From positions 39,700 to 103,699 of the forward strand of contig NZ_ABLD01000025.1 of NCBI RefSeq assembly GCF_000172415.1: a stretch of DNA of 64,000 nucleotides, in the 5' to 3' direction. This document shows positions 45,812-53,987 of this stretch, in pieces. Position 1 is the first letter of the stretch, and every line of letters starts with the position of its first letter. The position numbers and the translations under genes were made by a program. Origin of the DNA: Paraburkholderia graminis C4D1M (lineage in GTDB: Bacteria; Pseudomonadota; Gammaproteobacteria; Burkholderiales; Burkholderiaceae). The notes under the pieces are model-generated. The model ran no database searches, had not been told where the DNA came from, and saw nothing but the letters and a program-made list of their open reading frames with translations.

Positions 45812-46810
45812 TTATGCCGACAGCCGCCGCTCCACGCTCGGCGCATGACCGAATTGCGCGCGATACGCCTTGCTGAAATGGCACGGCGAATGGAACCCGC
45901 AGACCGCCGTCACGCGCGCGATCGACGCGTCGGTGTTACGCAGCAGTTCACGCGCGCGGCGCAGGCGCAGCGTCAGGTAATAGTGCGTCGGCGATACGCT
46001 CAGGAACATCTTGAACATGCGCTGCAAGTGACGCTGCGACAAACGCACGAGCCGCGCGAGTTCGTCGAGCGACAGAGGCTCCTCGATGTTCGCCTCCATC
46101 AGCCGCACGACTTCGATCAACTCGGCGCGCGTGAAGCCGACGCGCGCATCGACGGGAATGTGCTGGTAGTCGGTCGAGCCGCGAATCCTTTCCACGATGA
46201 ACTGCTCGGACACCTGCGCCGCCACCGAGTGGCCAAGCCGCATGCCGACCAGGTTCAGCATCAGATCGAGCGGCGCCGTGCCGCCCGTGCACGTCATGCG
46301 GTCGCGGTCGATCACGAAGAGTTCGTCGGCGAAACGCACATGCGGGAAGCTCTTGTGCAGCGGCGACATGTCTTCCCAATGCACGGTGCAGCGATAACCG
46401 TCGAGCAGACCCGCCGCGAGCAACGCATACGGTCCCGTGCAGATGCCGCCGAGCGGAATGCCTTGCGCGGCCACGTCGCGCAGCAGCGCGATCACCGTGT
46501 CGTCCACGTAATCGCGCACGTGCCATCCGGCGCAGACGATCAGCACGTCGGGCATGCCGGCCTGTTCGAGCGTGGTGGTCGGCTTGACGATGATGCCGTT
46601 GCTGGCTCGCGCCGGCTCGCCGTCCGGCGTGATGACCGACCACCTGTAGTGCTCCGCGCGGCCGACATAGTTAGCCATCCGTAGCACTTCGACCGCGCTC
46701 GTGAACGCGATCATCGAAAAATTCGGCAGCGTCAGGAAGCCGACGTGCGCGAGTCGGGAAAGCGGCGACCCGGACGGGGCTTCTATCGGAGTGATCGCGT
46801 CGCGCTTCAT
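45812..46810 (-). CDS. GlxA-family AraC-type regulator within the choline transport operon
   Basis: The 332-residue protein is closely similar in layout to the GbdR-like protein at 14844-15839: LPNFSMIAFTSAVEVLRMAN versus VPNFTMIAFTNAIEVLRMAN, and both have THYYLTLRLRRARELL near the C-terminus. The DJ-1-like sensor has GGICTGPYALLAAG. It sits between choW and choX, 8 bp after choW, so choline transport and this activator are likely coregulated. Either copy could be the GbdR orthologue. Confidence 0.88.
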   Translation of the reverse strand: MKRDAITPIEAPSGSPLSRLAHVGFLTLPNFSMIAFTSAVEVLRMANYVGRAEHYRWSVITPDGEPARASNGIIVKPTTTLEQAGMPDVLIVCAGWHVRDYVDDTVIALLRDVAAQGIPLGGICTGPYALLAAGLLDGYRCTVHWEDMSPLHKSFPHVRFADELFVIDRDRMTCTGGTAPLDLMLNLVGMRLGHSVAAQVSEQFIVERIRGSTDYQHIPVDARVGFTRAELIEVVRLMEANIEEPLSLDELARLVRLSQRHLQRMFKMFLSVSPTHYYLTLRLRRARELLRNTDASIARVTAVCGFHSPCHFSKAYRAQFGHAPSVERRLSA

Positions 46811-46818
46811 GGGGCGGC

Positions 46819-47721
46819 TCAGCTATGCTGCGCCGCCGGCGCCCGGCGCACCTTCATCAGATTGCGCACACCCGAAAGCAGCGGCGCGCGTGCCATGCCG
46901 GGCGAGCGGCCGAAGCTCTCCGTGATGCGGTCGAGAATGATCGCGAGCATCACGACCGAGAGTCCGCTCTCGAAACCGAGCCCGATGTCGAGCCGCTGAA
47001 TGCTGGCGAGCACGTCGTTGCCGAGACCGCCTGCGCCGACCATCGACGCGATGATCACCATCGACAACGCCATCATGATGGTCTGGTTCACGCCCGTCAT
47101 GATCGACGGCAGCGCGTTCGGAAACTGCACCTTGTAGAGCAACTGCCACGGCGTGCAACCGAACGCCTGACCCGCTTCGACGATTTCGCGGTTCACGTGC
47201 TTGATGCCGAGCGACGTGAGACGCACTGCGGGCGGCATCGCAAAGATCACGGTGGACAGAATGCCGGGCACGCGGCCAAGACCGAACAGCATCGCGGCCG
47301 GAATCAGATAGACGAACGCGGGCATGGTCTGCATCAGATCGAGCACGGGGCGCACCATCATCTCGACGGTGCGGCTCTTCGCGGTCCAGATGCCGAGCGG
47401 CACGCCGAGCACGAGGCTAATGAAGGTGGACGACAGCGTGAGGCCGAGCGTGATGACCATCTGATCCCAGAAGCCGGTACCGTAGATCAGCAGCATCGCG
47501 AGCAACGTGAAGAGCGCGAAACGCCAGCCCACCCGCCACAAACCGATGCCGACGAAAAACGCCATCAGCGCCCACATGGGCACTGCTTGCAGACCGTGTT
47601 CGACGATCGCCGCAAAGCTCTCGATGACCTTGCCGATGGAATCGAAAGTCTTTGCGTCGTGGTCGAGCAGATAGTGAACGCCGTGATCGACCCAGGCGCC
47701 AAGTGGAATGATTTCAGACAT
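46819..47721 (-). CDS. choW: choline ABC transporter permease
   Basis: The 300-residue inner-membrane permease has about six helices with the binding-protein-dependent motif near residue 190-215 (EAGQAFGCTPWQLLYKVQFP, i.e. the EAA loop). It opens MSEIIPLGAWVDHGVHYLLD. The start ATG 47721 overlaps the choV end by 8 bp. It is similar to ProW/OpuAB/ChoW. Confidence 0.93.
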   Translation of the reverse strand: MSEIIPLGAWVDHGVHYLLDHDAKTFDSIGKVIESFAAIVEHGLQAVPMWALMAFFVGIGLWRVGWRFALFTLLAMLLIYGTGFWDQMVITLGLTLSSTFISLVLGVPLGIWTAKSRTVEMMVRPVLDLMQTMPAFVYLIPAAMLFGLGRVPGILSTVIFAMPPAVRLTSLGIKHVNREIVEAGQAFGCTPWQLLYKVQFPNALPSIMTGVNQTIMMALSMVIIASMVGAGGLGNDVLASIQRLDIGLGFESGLSVVMLAIILDRITESFGRSPGMARAPLLSGVRNLMKVRRAPAAQHS

Positions 47722-48895
47722 GGGAACCTCGATGGCGCGTGAGAACGTGCAGCACGTTCGTCTTGTTGACCGAACCACAGTAGGAGCCGTCTGCTTCGAC
47801 GACCGGCAGGGGCGCGCGGCTCGCGACGACGCGCTGGACCACATCGTCGAGCGGCGTCGTGCGTCGGATGCACTCGACGTAGTTCAGCTTCGCGGATGCG
47901 TTGCCCGTTTCGTCGCGGCACACGAAGCCGCGAATCTTGCGCTCGCTGTCGAGCACGAAAGCGTAATCGGCGCTGCCGTTCAGCGTGGCGGCCACGCTCG
48001 ACACGTCGATCTGCGGCGAGTGCGCATGCATCAGCGGCACGGCGTCGGTCTGCATCAGATCGCCGGCCGTCAGATAGCGGCTCGTGTCGATGCCTTCGAA
48101 GAACGCGCGCACGTAATCGTCGGCGGGATTGGTGATGATCTCCTGCGGCGTGCCGATCTGCACGACCTTGCCGCCTTCCATGATCGCGATGCGTGTGCCG
48201 ATGCGCATCGCTTCCTCGAGATCGTGCGAGACGAACAGAATCGTGCGTTGCTGCTCGCGTTGCAGATCGAGCAGCACGTTCTGCATTTCCTTGCGCTTGA
48301 GCGGATCGAGCGCGGAGAACGCTTCGTCCATGATCATCAGCGACGGGTTCACGGCCAGCGCCCGGGCAAGACCCACACGCTGCTGCATGCCGCCCGAGAG
48401 TTGCGCGGGCAGCTTCTGCGCGAACGGCGCGAGGCCGACCTGCTCGAGCACCGTCATCGCGCGCGCTTCGCGTTCCTTGCGGCCGATGCCCGCCACCTCG
48501 AGCCCGAACGCCGCGTTCGAGAGCACCGTGCGTTGCGGCATCAGCGCGAAGGACTGGAACACCATGCTCATGTCCTTGCGGCGCAGCGCCGTCAGTTCGC
48601 CGCGCGGCACGCTGGCCACATCGCGCCCGTCGATCAGCACCTTGCCTGCCGACGGCTCGACGAGCCGGTTGATCAGGCGAATCAGCGTCGACTTGCCGGA
48701 GCCGGACAGGCCCATGAGCACGAAGATCTCGCCTTCCTTGACCTCGAACGATACGTTGTGAACGCCGACGATCTGACCGGTGCGCGCGAACACTTCTTCT
48801 TTCGTCGCGCCTCCTGCCAGCATGCCGAGCGCCTGTTTCGGGTTGGTGCCGAACACCTTGCACAGCCCTTCGACCACGACCTTGGGGGAATTCAT
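47714..48895 (-). CDS. choV: choline ABC transporter ATP-binding protein
   Basis: The 393-residue ATPase has Walker A GLSGSGKST near residue 60, the signature LSGGMQQRVGLARAL, Walker B LMIMDEAF, and a C-terminal pair of CBS-like domains (about 270-393) typical of ProV-type proteins. The start ATG at 48895 has GGAGAG upstream. It is the first gene of the choV-choW-regulator-choX operon; its leader has a 14-bp repeat pair and a hairpin. Confidence 0.94.
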   Translation of the reverse strand: MNSPKVVVEGLCKVFGTNPKQALGMLAGGATKEEVFARTGQIVGVHNVSFEVKEGEIFVLMGLSGSGKSTLIRLINRLVEPSAGKVLIDGRDVASVPRGELTALRRKDMSMVFQSFALMPQRTVLSNAAFGLEVAGIGRKEREARAMTVLEQVGLAPFAQKLPAQLSGGMQQRVGLARALAVNPSLMIMDEAFSALDPLKRKEMQNVLLDLQREQQRTILFVSHDLEEAMRIGTRIAIMEGGKVVQIGTPQEIITNPADDYVRAFFEGIDTSRYLTAGDLMQTDAVPLMHAHSPQIDVSSVAATLNGSADYAFVLDSERKIRGFVCRDETGNASAKLNYVECIRRTTPLDDVVQRVVASRAPLPVVEADGSYCGSVNKTNVLHVLTRHRGSHV

Positions 48896-49449
48896 TGAAT
48901 GCTCTCCATGCAAAGCTGTCGGGCAGAGTTGGTGCTTTAGCACCTTACTCTGGTCCCATGCAAAGCTGTGGCGGACGTCCGTCCGCGCTGTGCATACATA
49001 GTTGCCAGAAAAAAGTGCGACTAGCCGACTATTTGCGACAACCACATGTGGAAATACGACACCTATGTCGCGTGGTTGCTGTCGCGCCAGCGTGGAAGCC
49101 TTGCTGGGCAAGGGTTTGACGCATATCGACGAAGTGCGCCGAAGATGTCGTTCCAAGCCAAATGAAGGCTTTTTTGGAGCAAAAAACGGCGAGGAAATAC
49201 GAAATGCGGGGGTGTCGCGGCGCAACAGACGTTGGTGGTCAACGCCAACTCGCGTCGGGAATCGTCTGGCGAAACGCAGATGACACGCGAAACACCAGGA
49301 GACAACGCGTCCGCTAAGGGCTCTCAACGAGCGGCGAGCCATTGCAGCAGCCGCCTGCGAAGGCTGCCGAGGTCAGCGCCTTATCACGCGTTTTTACGCG
49401 TGCAGCACGAGCATCGCGCCGCACGACTGCAATGATTGCGGATGAATAT
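48896..49449. promoter_or_regulatory. choV upstream region: leader repeats, hairpin and direct-repeat operator
   Basis: A 554-bp gap without a convincing gene. Nearest choV are two identical 14-bp repeats CCATGCAAAGCTGT at 48906-48919 and 48956-48969, 50 bp apart. Between them lies a strong hairpin (48924-48929 with 48947-48952, inner 48931-48936 with 48939-48944). At 49034-49061 lies TGCGACA-N14-TACGACA. A lower-GC stretch from 49130 to 49270 shows nothing I recognise. Confidence 0.5.
49034..49061 (+). promoter_or_regulatory. direct-repeat half-sites upstream of choV (candidate AraC/GlxA-type operator)
   Basis: TGCGACA at 49034-49040 and TACGACA at 49055-49061 are 21 bp apart in the same orientation relative to choV as the pair at 2763-2790 relative to its gene. 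The shared form TRCGACM-N14-TRCGACM suggests one regulator serves both transport units. Confidence 0.45.
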
Positions 49450-49776
49450 CTACTGACTCGCGCCCGTACCGATGCCCGCTTTTTTCTGCGCCTTCTGCAG
49501 ATCGTCCGGATAGTTCGGGTCGTTGCGCGACGGCTGATAGCCCGCATCCTCGAGCTTCTTCAACTCGGCATTCTTCTTTGCGCGAGCCTGTTTGCGTGCC
49601 GCTTTGCGCTCCGCCTTGGTCGGCTTGGCGGTGCTGCTCGCGCCGGTCGCGCCAGGTTGGGCGGTCTGCGCGTTCGTGTCGGTCGTGGTCTGCGCGGCGG
49701 CAAGCGGCATGCCGCCTGCTACCAGCGCGGATACGGCGAGGCCGAGCATCATCTGTTTGATGGCAATGGTCTTCAT
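49450..49776 (-). CDS. small secreted DUF4148-like protein
   Basis: The 108-residue exported protein has a signal peptide (MKTIAIKQMMLGLAVSALVA, cleavage after AAA-Q). A Thr/Gln-rich segment is followed by a Lys/Arg-rich KAERKAARKQARAKKNAELK and a C-terminal LEDAGYQPSRNDPNYPDDLQ. DUF4148 proteins, abundant in Burkholderia, share the GY.P....YP..lQ ending. Function is unknown. Start ATG 49776 has GAGAGGAG upstream. Confidence 0.75.
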   Translation of the reverse strand: MKTIAIKQMMLGLAVSALVAGGMPLAAAQTTTDTNAQTAQPGATGASSTAKPTKAERKAARKQARAKKNAELKKLEDAGYQPSRNDPNYPDDLQKAQKKAGIGTGASQ

Positions 49777-50112
49777 GGCTAACTCCTCTCAAGTTGGCAA
49801 TTGCATTCAGTTTGTTCAGAACGCATCGTTCACTGCCGCGGATACCGCGCGATGATGCCATGCACGGCCGCAGTCAGAGCTTAATGCCAAACCGCATCGC
49901 GCGTGTGGTTGCCAGCACCTCGGCAGTTCGCGCCACGGCCAGTTTTTTTCTGCATGAGCGCGCGTGCTGAGCTATTGTTTAAGCGCGCCGGGAGCGCCGC
50001 CGCGGCACGCTTGAACAAAACAGGACGCTCCCAGTGAGAAGAAAACCGCTCACAGGCGTGTGTTTTTTTGCATGCAACGAAGCGACATTAACTTTTCGAG
50101 GATGGAGAAAAC
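49777..50112. other. non-coding divergent region between two small secreted-protein genes
   Basis: A 336-bp gap between the DUF4148-like and BON genes. It has T-runs at 49940-49946 and 50064-50070 and a GGAGA ribosome site before the GTG start at 50113. I saw no inverted repeat or gene worth listing. Confidence 0.4.
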
Positions 50113-50478
50113 GTGAAAACAGTCAATCTTTTAAAGGCGCTCGGCATTGCATTGTGCGTCGCCACGGCGTCGAGCGCGTATGCGCAAGCGAGCGATGCGG
50201 CAATGGCCGACACGACCGCATCGTCGACTGCGCGCACAAAAGCGGTGAAAAAGACGGACCGCAAGCTCGGCCTCGACGTGCGCAAGGCGTTGTCCAAGGC
50301 ACAAGGCTTCGACGTGTCAAACGTATACGTTCGGGCTCGCGGCGGCGCGGTCACGTTGACCGGATCGGTGCCTGACGGTGCGCAGATTCCGCAGGCCGAG
50401 GACGTGGCGAAGAATGTCGCCGGTGTGAAATCGGTGTCCAACAAGCTGACCGTGGCCACGCCGAACGGCGGAGGTTGA
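50113..50478 (+). CDS. BON-domain periplasmic protein
   Basis: The 121-residue protein has a signal peptide (first residue GTG, MKTVNLLKALGIALCVATAS, cleaved near AYAQ). A single BON domain follows (about 55-115, VRKALSKAQGFDVSNVYVRA, GGAVTLTGSVPD and VAGVKSVSNKLTV). BON domains bind phospholipid or peptidoglycan and occur in osmotic-stress proteins such as OsmY. The GTG start follows GGAGAAAAC. Its role is inferred from the family. Confidence 0.85.
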   Translation: MKTVNLLKALGIALCVATASSAYAQASDAAMADTTASSTARTKAVKKTDRKLGLDVRKALSKAQGFDVSNVYVRARGGAVTLTGSVPDGAQIPQAEDVAKNVAGVKSVSNKLTVATPNGGG

Positions 50479-50615
50479 ACGCCCGGCTTCACATGATCAA
50501 CGGCGTCCTGCCGGATTGCATCGGACGACGAAGGGTTGCGCCTCGCACTGCTTTACGCGCATACGGCGCTACCCTTTGTCCCGGTATGTGAATCACAAGC
50601 CCGACGGCGCGCCGC

Positions 50616-51632
50616 TCACACGCGCCCCGCATGCGACGACCTCGCATAACGCGCGAGCATCCACACCGCGGCCGCACCGGCAGCGAGCATGACGGTTTGC
50701 CGCGGATGCATCGACGCCTGCGTGTACAGGCTCGACTCCAGCACCCTGCGCTTCTGTCCCGAACGCTCGCGCAACGCGCCGTCGTCGCCATGATTGCCGT
50801 CCGGCGTACGCGGCGGTTCCTGCGTACGTTGCGAAGCAATGCCGATGCGGCTCATCACACGGTCGTACAGATTCGGCGCGCGACGCGCGAACGTCACCAT
50901 CGCCGCCGATGCGCCGCCGACATACAGATCGCGAACCGGCGTGCACGCCGCATGCAGAATCGCCTTGGCGACGATGTCCGGTGCATAGACGGGCGGCGGC
51001 AACTTCGGCTGCACGTCGAGATGATTGCGCGCGTGCTCGACGAACTGCGTATGAATGCCCGATGGTTTGATCAGCGTGACGGAAACTGGCGCGCGCTCTT
51101 CGATCAACTCCATGCGCAGCGTGTCGGTGTATCCCTTCACTGCATGTTTGGACGCAACGTAAGCGGCTTGCAGCGGCAATGCAATATCGGATAGCTCGCT
51201 GCCCAGGTTGATGAGCGCACCGCCGCGCTGCTTCAGGTGCGCAAGCGCAATCATCGATCCCTGCACGACGCCCCAGAAGTTGGTCTCGAACAACTCCTTC
51301 TGCTCGTCGATGGGGACATCGGCGCAGCGTCCGAAAATCGAGCCGCCCGCGTTGTTCACCCATGTGTCGAATCCGCCGAAGCGCGCGATGGCCTTGTCCG
51401 CGGCGGCCTGCAATTGCGCCTGGTTGCTCACGTCGGCGACCGCGTATTCGACAAGCGCCCCCTGATCGCCGAGTTGTGTGGCGAGCGTGCGGAGCGCTTC
51501 CTCGTCGCGCGCGATCAGCATCAGGCGCGCTCCCCTGCTGGCGGCCAGACGCGCGGTCGCAAGACCGATGCCGCTCGTCGCGCCGGTAATGACGATGACC
51601 TGCTGGGAGACGGGTTTGAGCTTCACTGTCAT
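50616..51632 (-). CDS. short-chain dehydrogenase/reductase (SDR)
   Basis: The 338-residue NAD(P)-dependent reductase has cofactor motif TGATSGIG near residue 15, NNAG near 92, and catalytic Tyr-Lys in YVASKHAVKGY. The C-terminus extends about 90 residues beyond the usual 250, including a hydrophobic VMLAAGAAAVWML that may anchor it to the membrane. Start ATG 51632 (MTVKLKPVS) is preferred over 51656 because it gives the usual N-terminal length. The substrate is unknown. Confidence 0.88.
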   Translation of the reverse strand: MTVKLKPVSQQVIVITGATSGIGLATARLAASRGARLMLIARDEEALRTLATQLGDQGALVEYAVADVSNQAQLQAAADKAIARFGGFDTWVNNAGGSIFGRCADVPIDEQKELFETNFWGVVQGSMIALAHLKQRGGALINLGSELSDIALPLQAAYVASKHAVKGYTDTLRMELIEERAPVSVTLIKPSGIHTQFVEHARNHLDVQPKLPPPVYAPDIVAKAILHAACTPVRDLYVGGASAAMVTFARRAPNLYDRVMSRIGIASQRTQEPPRTPDGNHGDDGALRERSGQKRRVLESSLYTQASMHPRQTVMLAAGAAAVWMLARYARSSHAGRV

Positions 51633-52036
51633 GGCAAAGTCCTCGAAAGAAGTCACGAATGGCGGCAGCTAACCGTGGAGACGGCGCACTGCGCGAGCCG
51701 GGTTCGCGTGTTGCAGCATCTCGCGTGCCGACTCGTGTTTTTCGGGCAAATCCCGCGCGCGGCGCCCCGCGCCCGCCAATTGCCGCGCGGCTCGCGGCAC
51801 AGCATGACAGCAGACCGTCAGCAAGCGTTATGCAAATGAATGGCGATCGAGAGCCAGCGTAATATGCGCGCCCTTAAATCTTAATCATCGAATGCTTCAA
51901 TGCGCGCAGCCTGTCGGGGCTGCCGCGCGCACGTCGACAGGCACAGCACCATTTCCAATAAACAAGATCTTCAGCGGACTCCACACGTGCATCAATGGAA
52001 GCGCTGAACGGCGAAGTCGAATCTGGAGCCTGTCAC
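51633..52036. promoter_or_regulatory. divergent non-coding region between the SDR and phosphoesterase genes
   Basis: A 404-bp gap. The half nearest the + gene is AT-richer (51826-51900) and ends in GGAGCC before the ATG at 52037. A possible -10-like TAATAT lies at 51859-51864. No gene is convincing. Confidence 0.35.
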
Positions 52037-53830
52037 ATGTTGCGCAGAACCCTGTTACCCATCCCGTTTGCCGCGTTGCTGACGCTCGCCGCGTGCAGCG
52101 ATCACAGCGTCAATTCGACTGCGTCGTCGACGCCGGCTTCGTCGCCGGCGCCCACGGTGACCGCGCAGGACGCCGTGGCGACCGCGACGCCGATCAAGCA
52201 CGTCGTCGTGATCTTCGGCGAGAACGTGTCGTTCGACCACTACTTCGCCACTTATCCGCAAGCGGCGAATCCCGTCGGCGAGCCGCAATTCACGGCAGCC
52301 GCGGGCACGCCCGCGGTCAACAACCTCGCGAACAACAATCTGATCGCGACGAATCCGAATGCGCTTTCCACGTCGCCGAATACGGCGGGCCGCACGGTCG
52401 GTGCCGTGACGATTGCCGGTCTCGGCCTTCCCGCCGCGGATCTGCTGCCGTTTCGCCTCGACCGCTCGCAGGCGAACACGTCGAGCCAGAACCACGCGTA
52501 CGCCGCGGAACAGCTCGCGTACAACAACGGCGCGATGGACTCGTTCCCGCTCTTCACGGCCGCCGGTTCCACTATCGCCGGCAGCACCGGCGCATTTGCG
52601 ACGAAGGGCCAGGTGCTCGGCTATTTCGACGGCAACACAGTCACGGCGCTATGGAACTACGCGCAGCACTTCGCGATGAACCAGAACGCGTACACCGACA
52701 CGTATGGTCCGTCGACACCGGGCGCGCTCGCAGTCGTGTCCGGACAGAACAACGGTGTGATCGTTGCGGGCGGCACGTCGGGCAACGCGATTCCGGATTC
52801 GGCCGGCGGCTTCACGATGGTCGGCGACCTGGACCCCACGGGCGACGTCTGCACCCTCGCGGCGAACAGCGCCGTGACGGGCACGATGTCGTCGAACAAC
52901 AAGAATATCGGCGACCTGCTCAACGCGAAGAACATCACGTGGGGCGGCTTCATGGGCGGCTTCAATCTGCAGACGGTCAACGCAAACGGCACAACCGGCT
53001 GCGCGCGCTCGACGTTCTCGCAGGTGCTCAACGCGACGAAGACCGACTACGTGCAGCACCATGCGTGGTTCCAGTACTACGCGAGCACGGCGAACCTCGC
53101 GCATACGCGTCCTTCGTCGACGGCTGTGATCGGTGCGACCGATCCGCTGGATAACACGGCAACGCCGGTTCATCATCAGTACGACACCGATGATTTCTTT
53201 GCCGCGGTGAAGGCGGGCAACTACCCGTCGGTCAGCTTCCTGAAGGCGCCGGCTGTCGAGGACGGCCATCCGGGCAACTCGGACCCGATCGACGAACAGG
53301 CATTCGTCACGAAGGTCGTCAACTTCCTGCAACAGCAGCCTGACTGGAAGAACACGGCCGTAATCATTGCCTATGACGATTCGGACGGCTGGTACGACCA
53401 TCGCTACAAGGCGCCGACGAGTTCGTCGTTCGACTCGACGACCGCGCAATCGGCGGGCGGCAAGACCGTGGCGGGCAGCGACAACCTGAGCGCGGCGGGC
53501 CAATGCACGGCAGCCGGCGCGGTGCAGCCGCAAGGCGTGAACGGCGGCGCGGTGAACGGCCGTTGCGGTCCGGGCACGCGCACGCCGTTTGTCGTGGTGT
53601 CGCCGTGGGCGAAGGCTAATTTCGTCGACGACACGGCGATCACTCAAGCATCGGTCGTGAAGTTCATCGAGGATAACTGGCTCGGCGGGCAACGCATCGG
53701 CGGCGGTTCGTTCGATGCGACCGCGGGCAGCATCATGAACATGTTCGACTTCGCGGGGTCCGGCAACAATCCGCCGTTGTATCTCGATCAGAACCTCGGC
53801 ACGAAGCTCGCGACCGCGCCGGCAATCTGA
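52037..53830 (+). CDS. phospholipase C/acid phosphatase-family lipoprotein
   Basis: The 597-residue exported phosphoesterase starts MLRRTLLPIPFAALLTLAAC, a lipoprotein signal with Cys at 20. The family motif for PLC/AcpA enzymes is HVVVIFGENVSFDHYFATYP near residue 55, with Glu-Asn at the metal site. Further sites are VEDGHPGNSDPIDEQAF and AYDDSDGWYDHRY. It could release phosphate or headgroups from phospholipids, and so potentially phosphocholine, but no substrate evidence is in the sequence. It is preceded by GGAGCC. Confidence 0.87.
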   Translation: MLRRTLLPIPFAALLTLAACSDHSVNSTASSTPASSPAPTVTAQDAVATATPIKHVVVIFGENVSFDHYFATYPQAANPVGEPQFTAAAGTPAVNNLANNNLIATNPNALSTSPNTAGRTVGAVTIAGLGLPAADLLPFRLDRSQANTSSQNHAYAAEQLAYNNGAMDSFPLFTAAGSTIAGSTGAFATKGQVLGYFDGNTVTALWNYAQHFAMNQNAYTDTYGPSTPGALAVVSGQNNGVIVAGGTSGNAIPDSAGGFTMVGDLDPTGDVCTLAANSAVTGTMSSNNKNIGDLLNAKNITWGGFMGGFNLQTVNANGTTGCARSTFSQVLNATKTDYVQHHAWFQYYASTANLAHTRPSSTAVIGATDPLDNTATPVHHQYDTDDFFAAVKAGNYPSVSFLKAPAVEDGHPGNSDPIDEQAFVTKVVNFLQQQPDWKNTAVIIAYDDSDGWYDHRYKAPTSSSFDSTTAQSAGGKTVAGSDNLSAAGQCTAAGAVQPQGVNGGAVNGRCGPGTRTPFVVVSPWAKANFVDDTAITQASVVKFIEDNWLGGQRIGGGSFDATAGSIMNMFDFAGSGNNPPLYLDQNLGTKLATAPAI

Positions 53831-53987
53831 GCGTAAGCGTGAGCCTGGGTTGCGTGCGAACCTTGCCGTCTTTCGACGGCCGCGCGCAACTCACGGTAGA
53901 AGCGTAATCAGGCGTCGAGCCAGCCCCTGCATGCTGGCTCGATTCGCTTTTTTCATCGTATACGAAGCACTATTCGTCATCATCGCC

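Noticed and set aside
49002..49283. Small frames in the choV upstream gap
   Set aside because: No conserved features and poor start sites; the area carries regulatory repeats instead.
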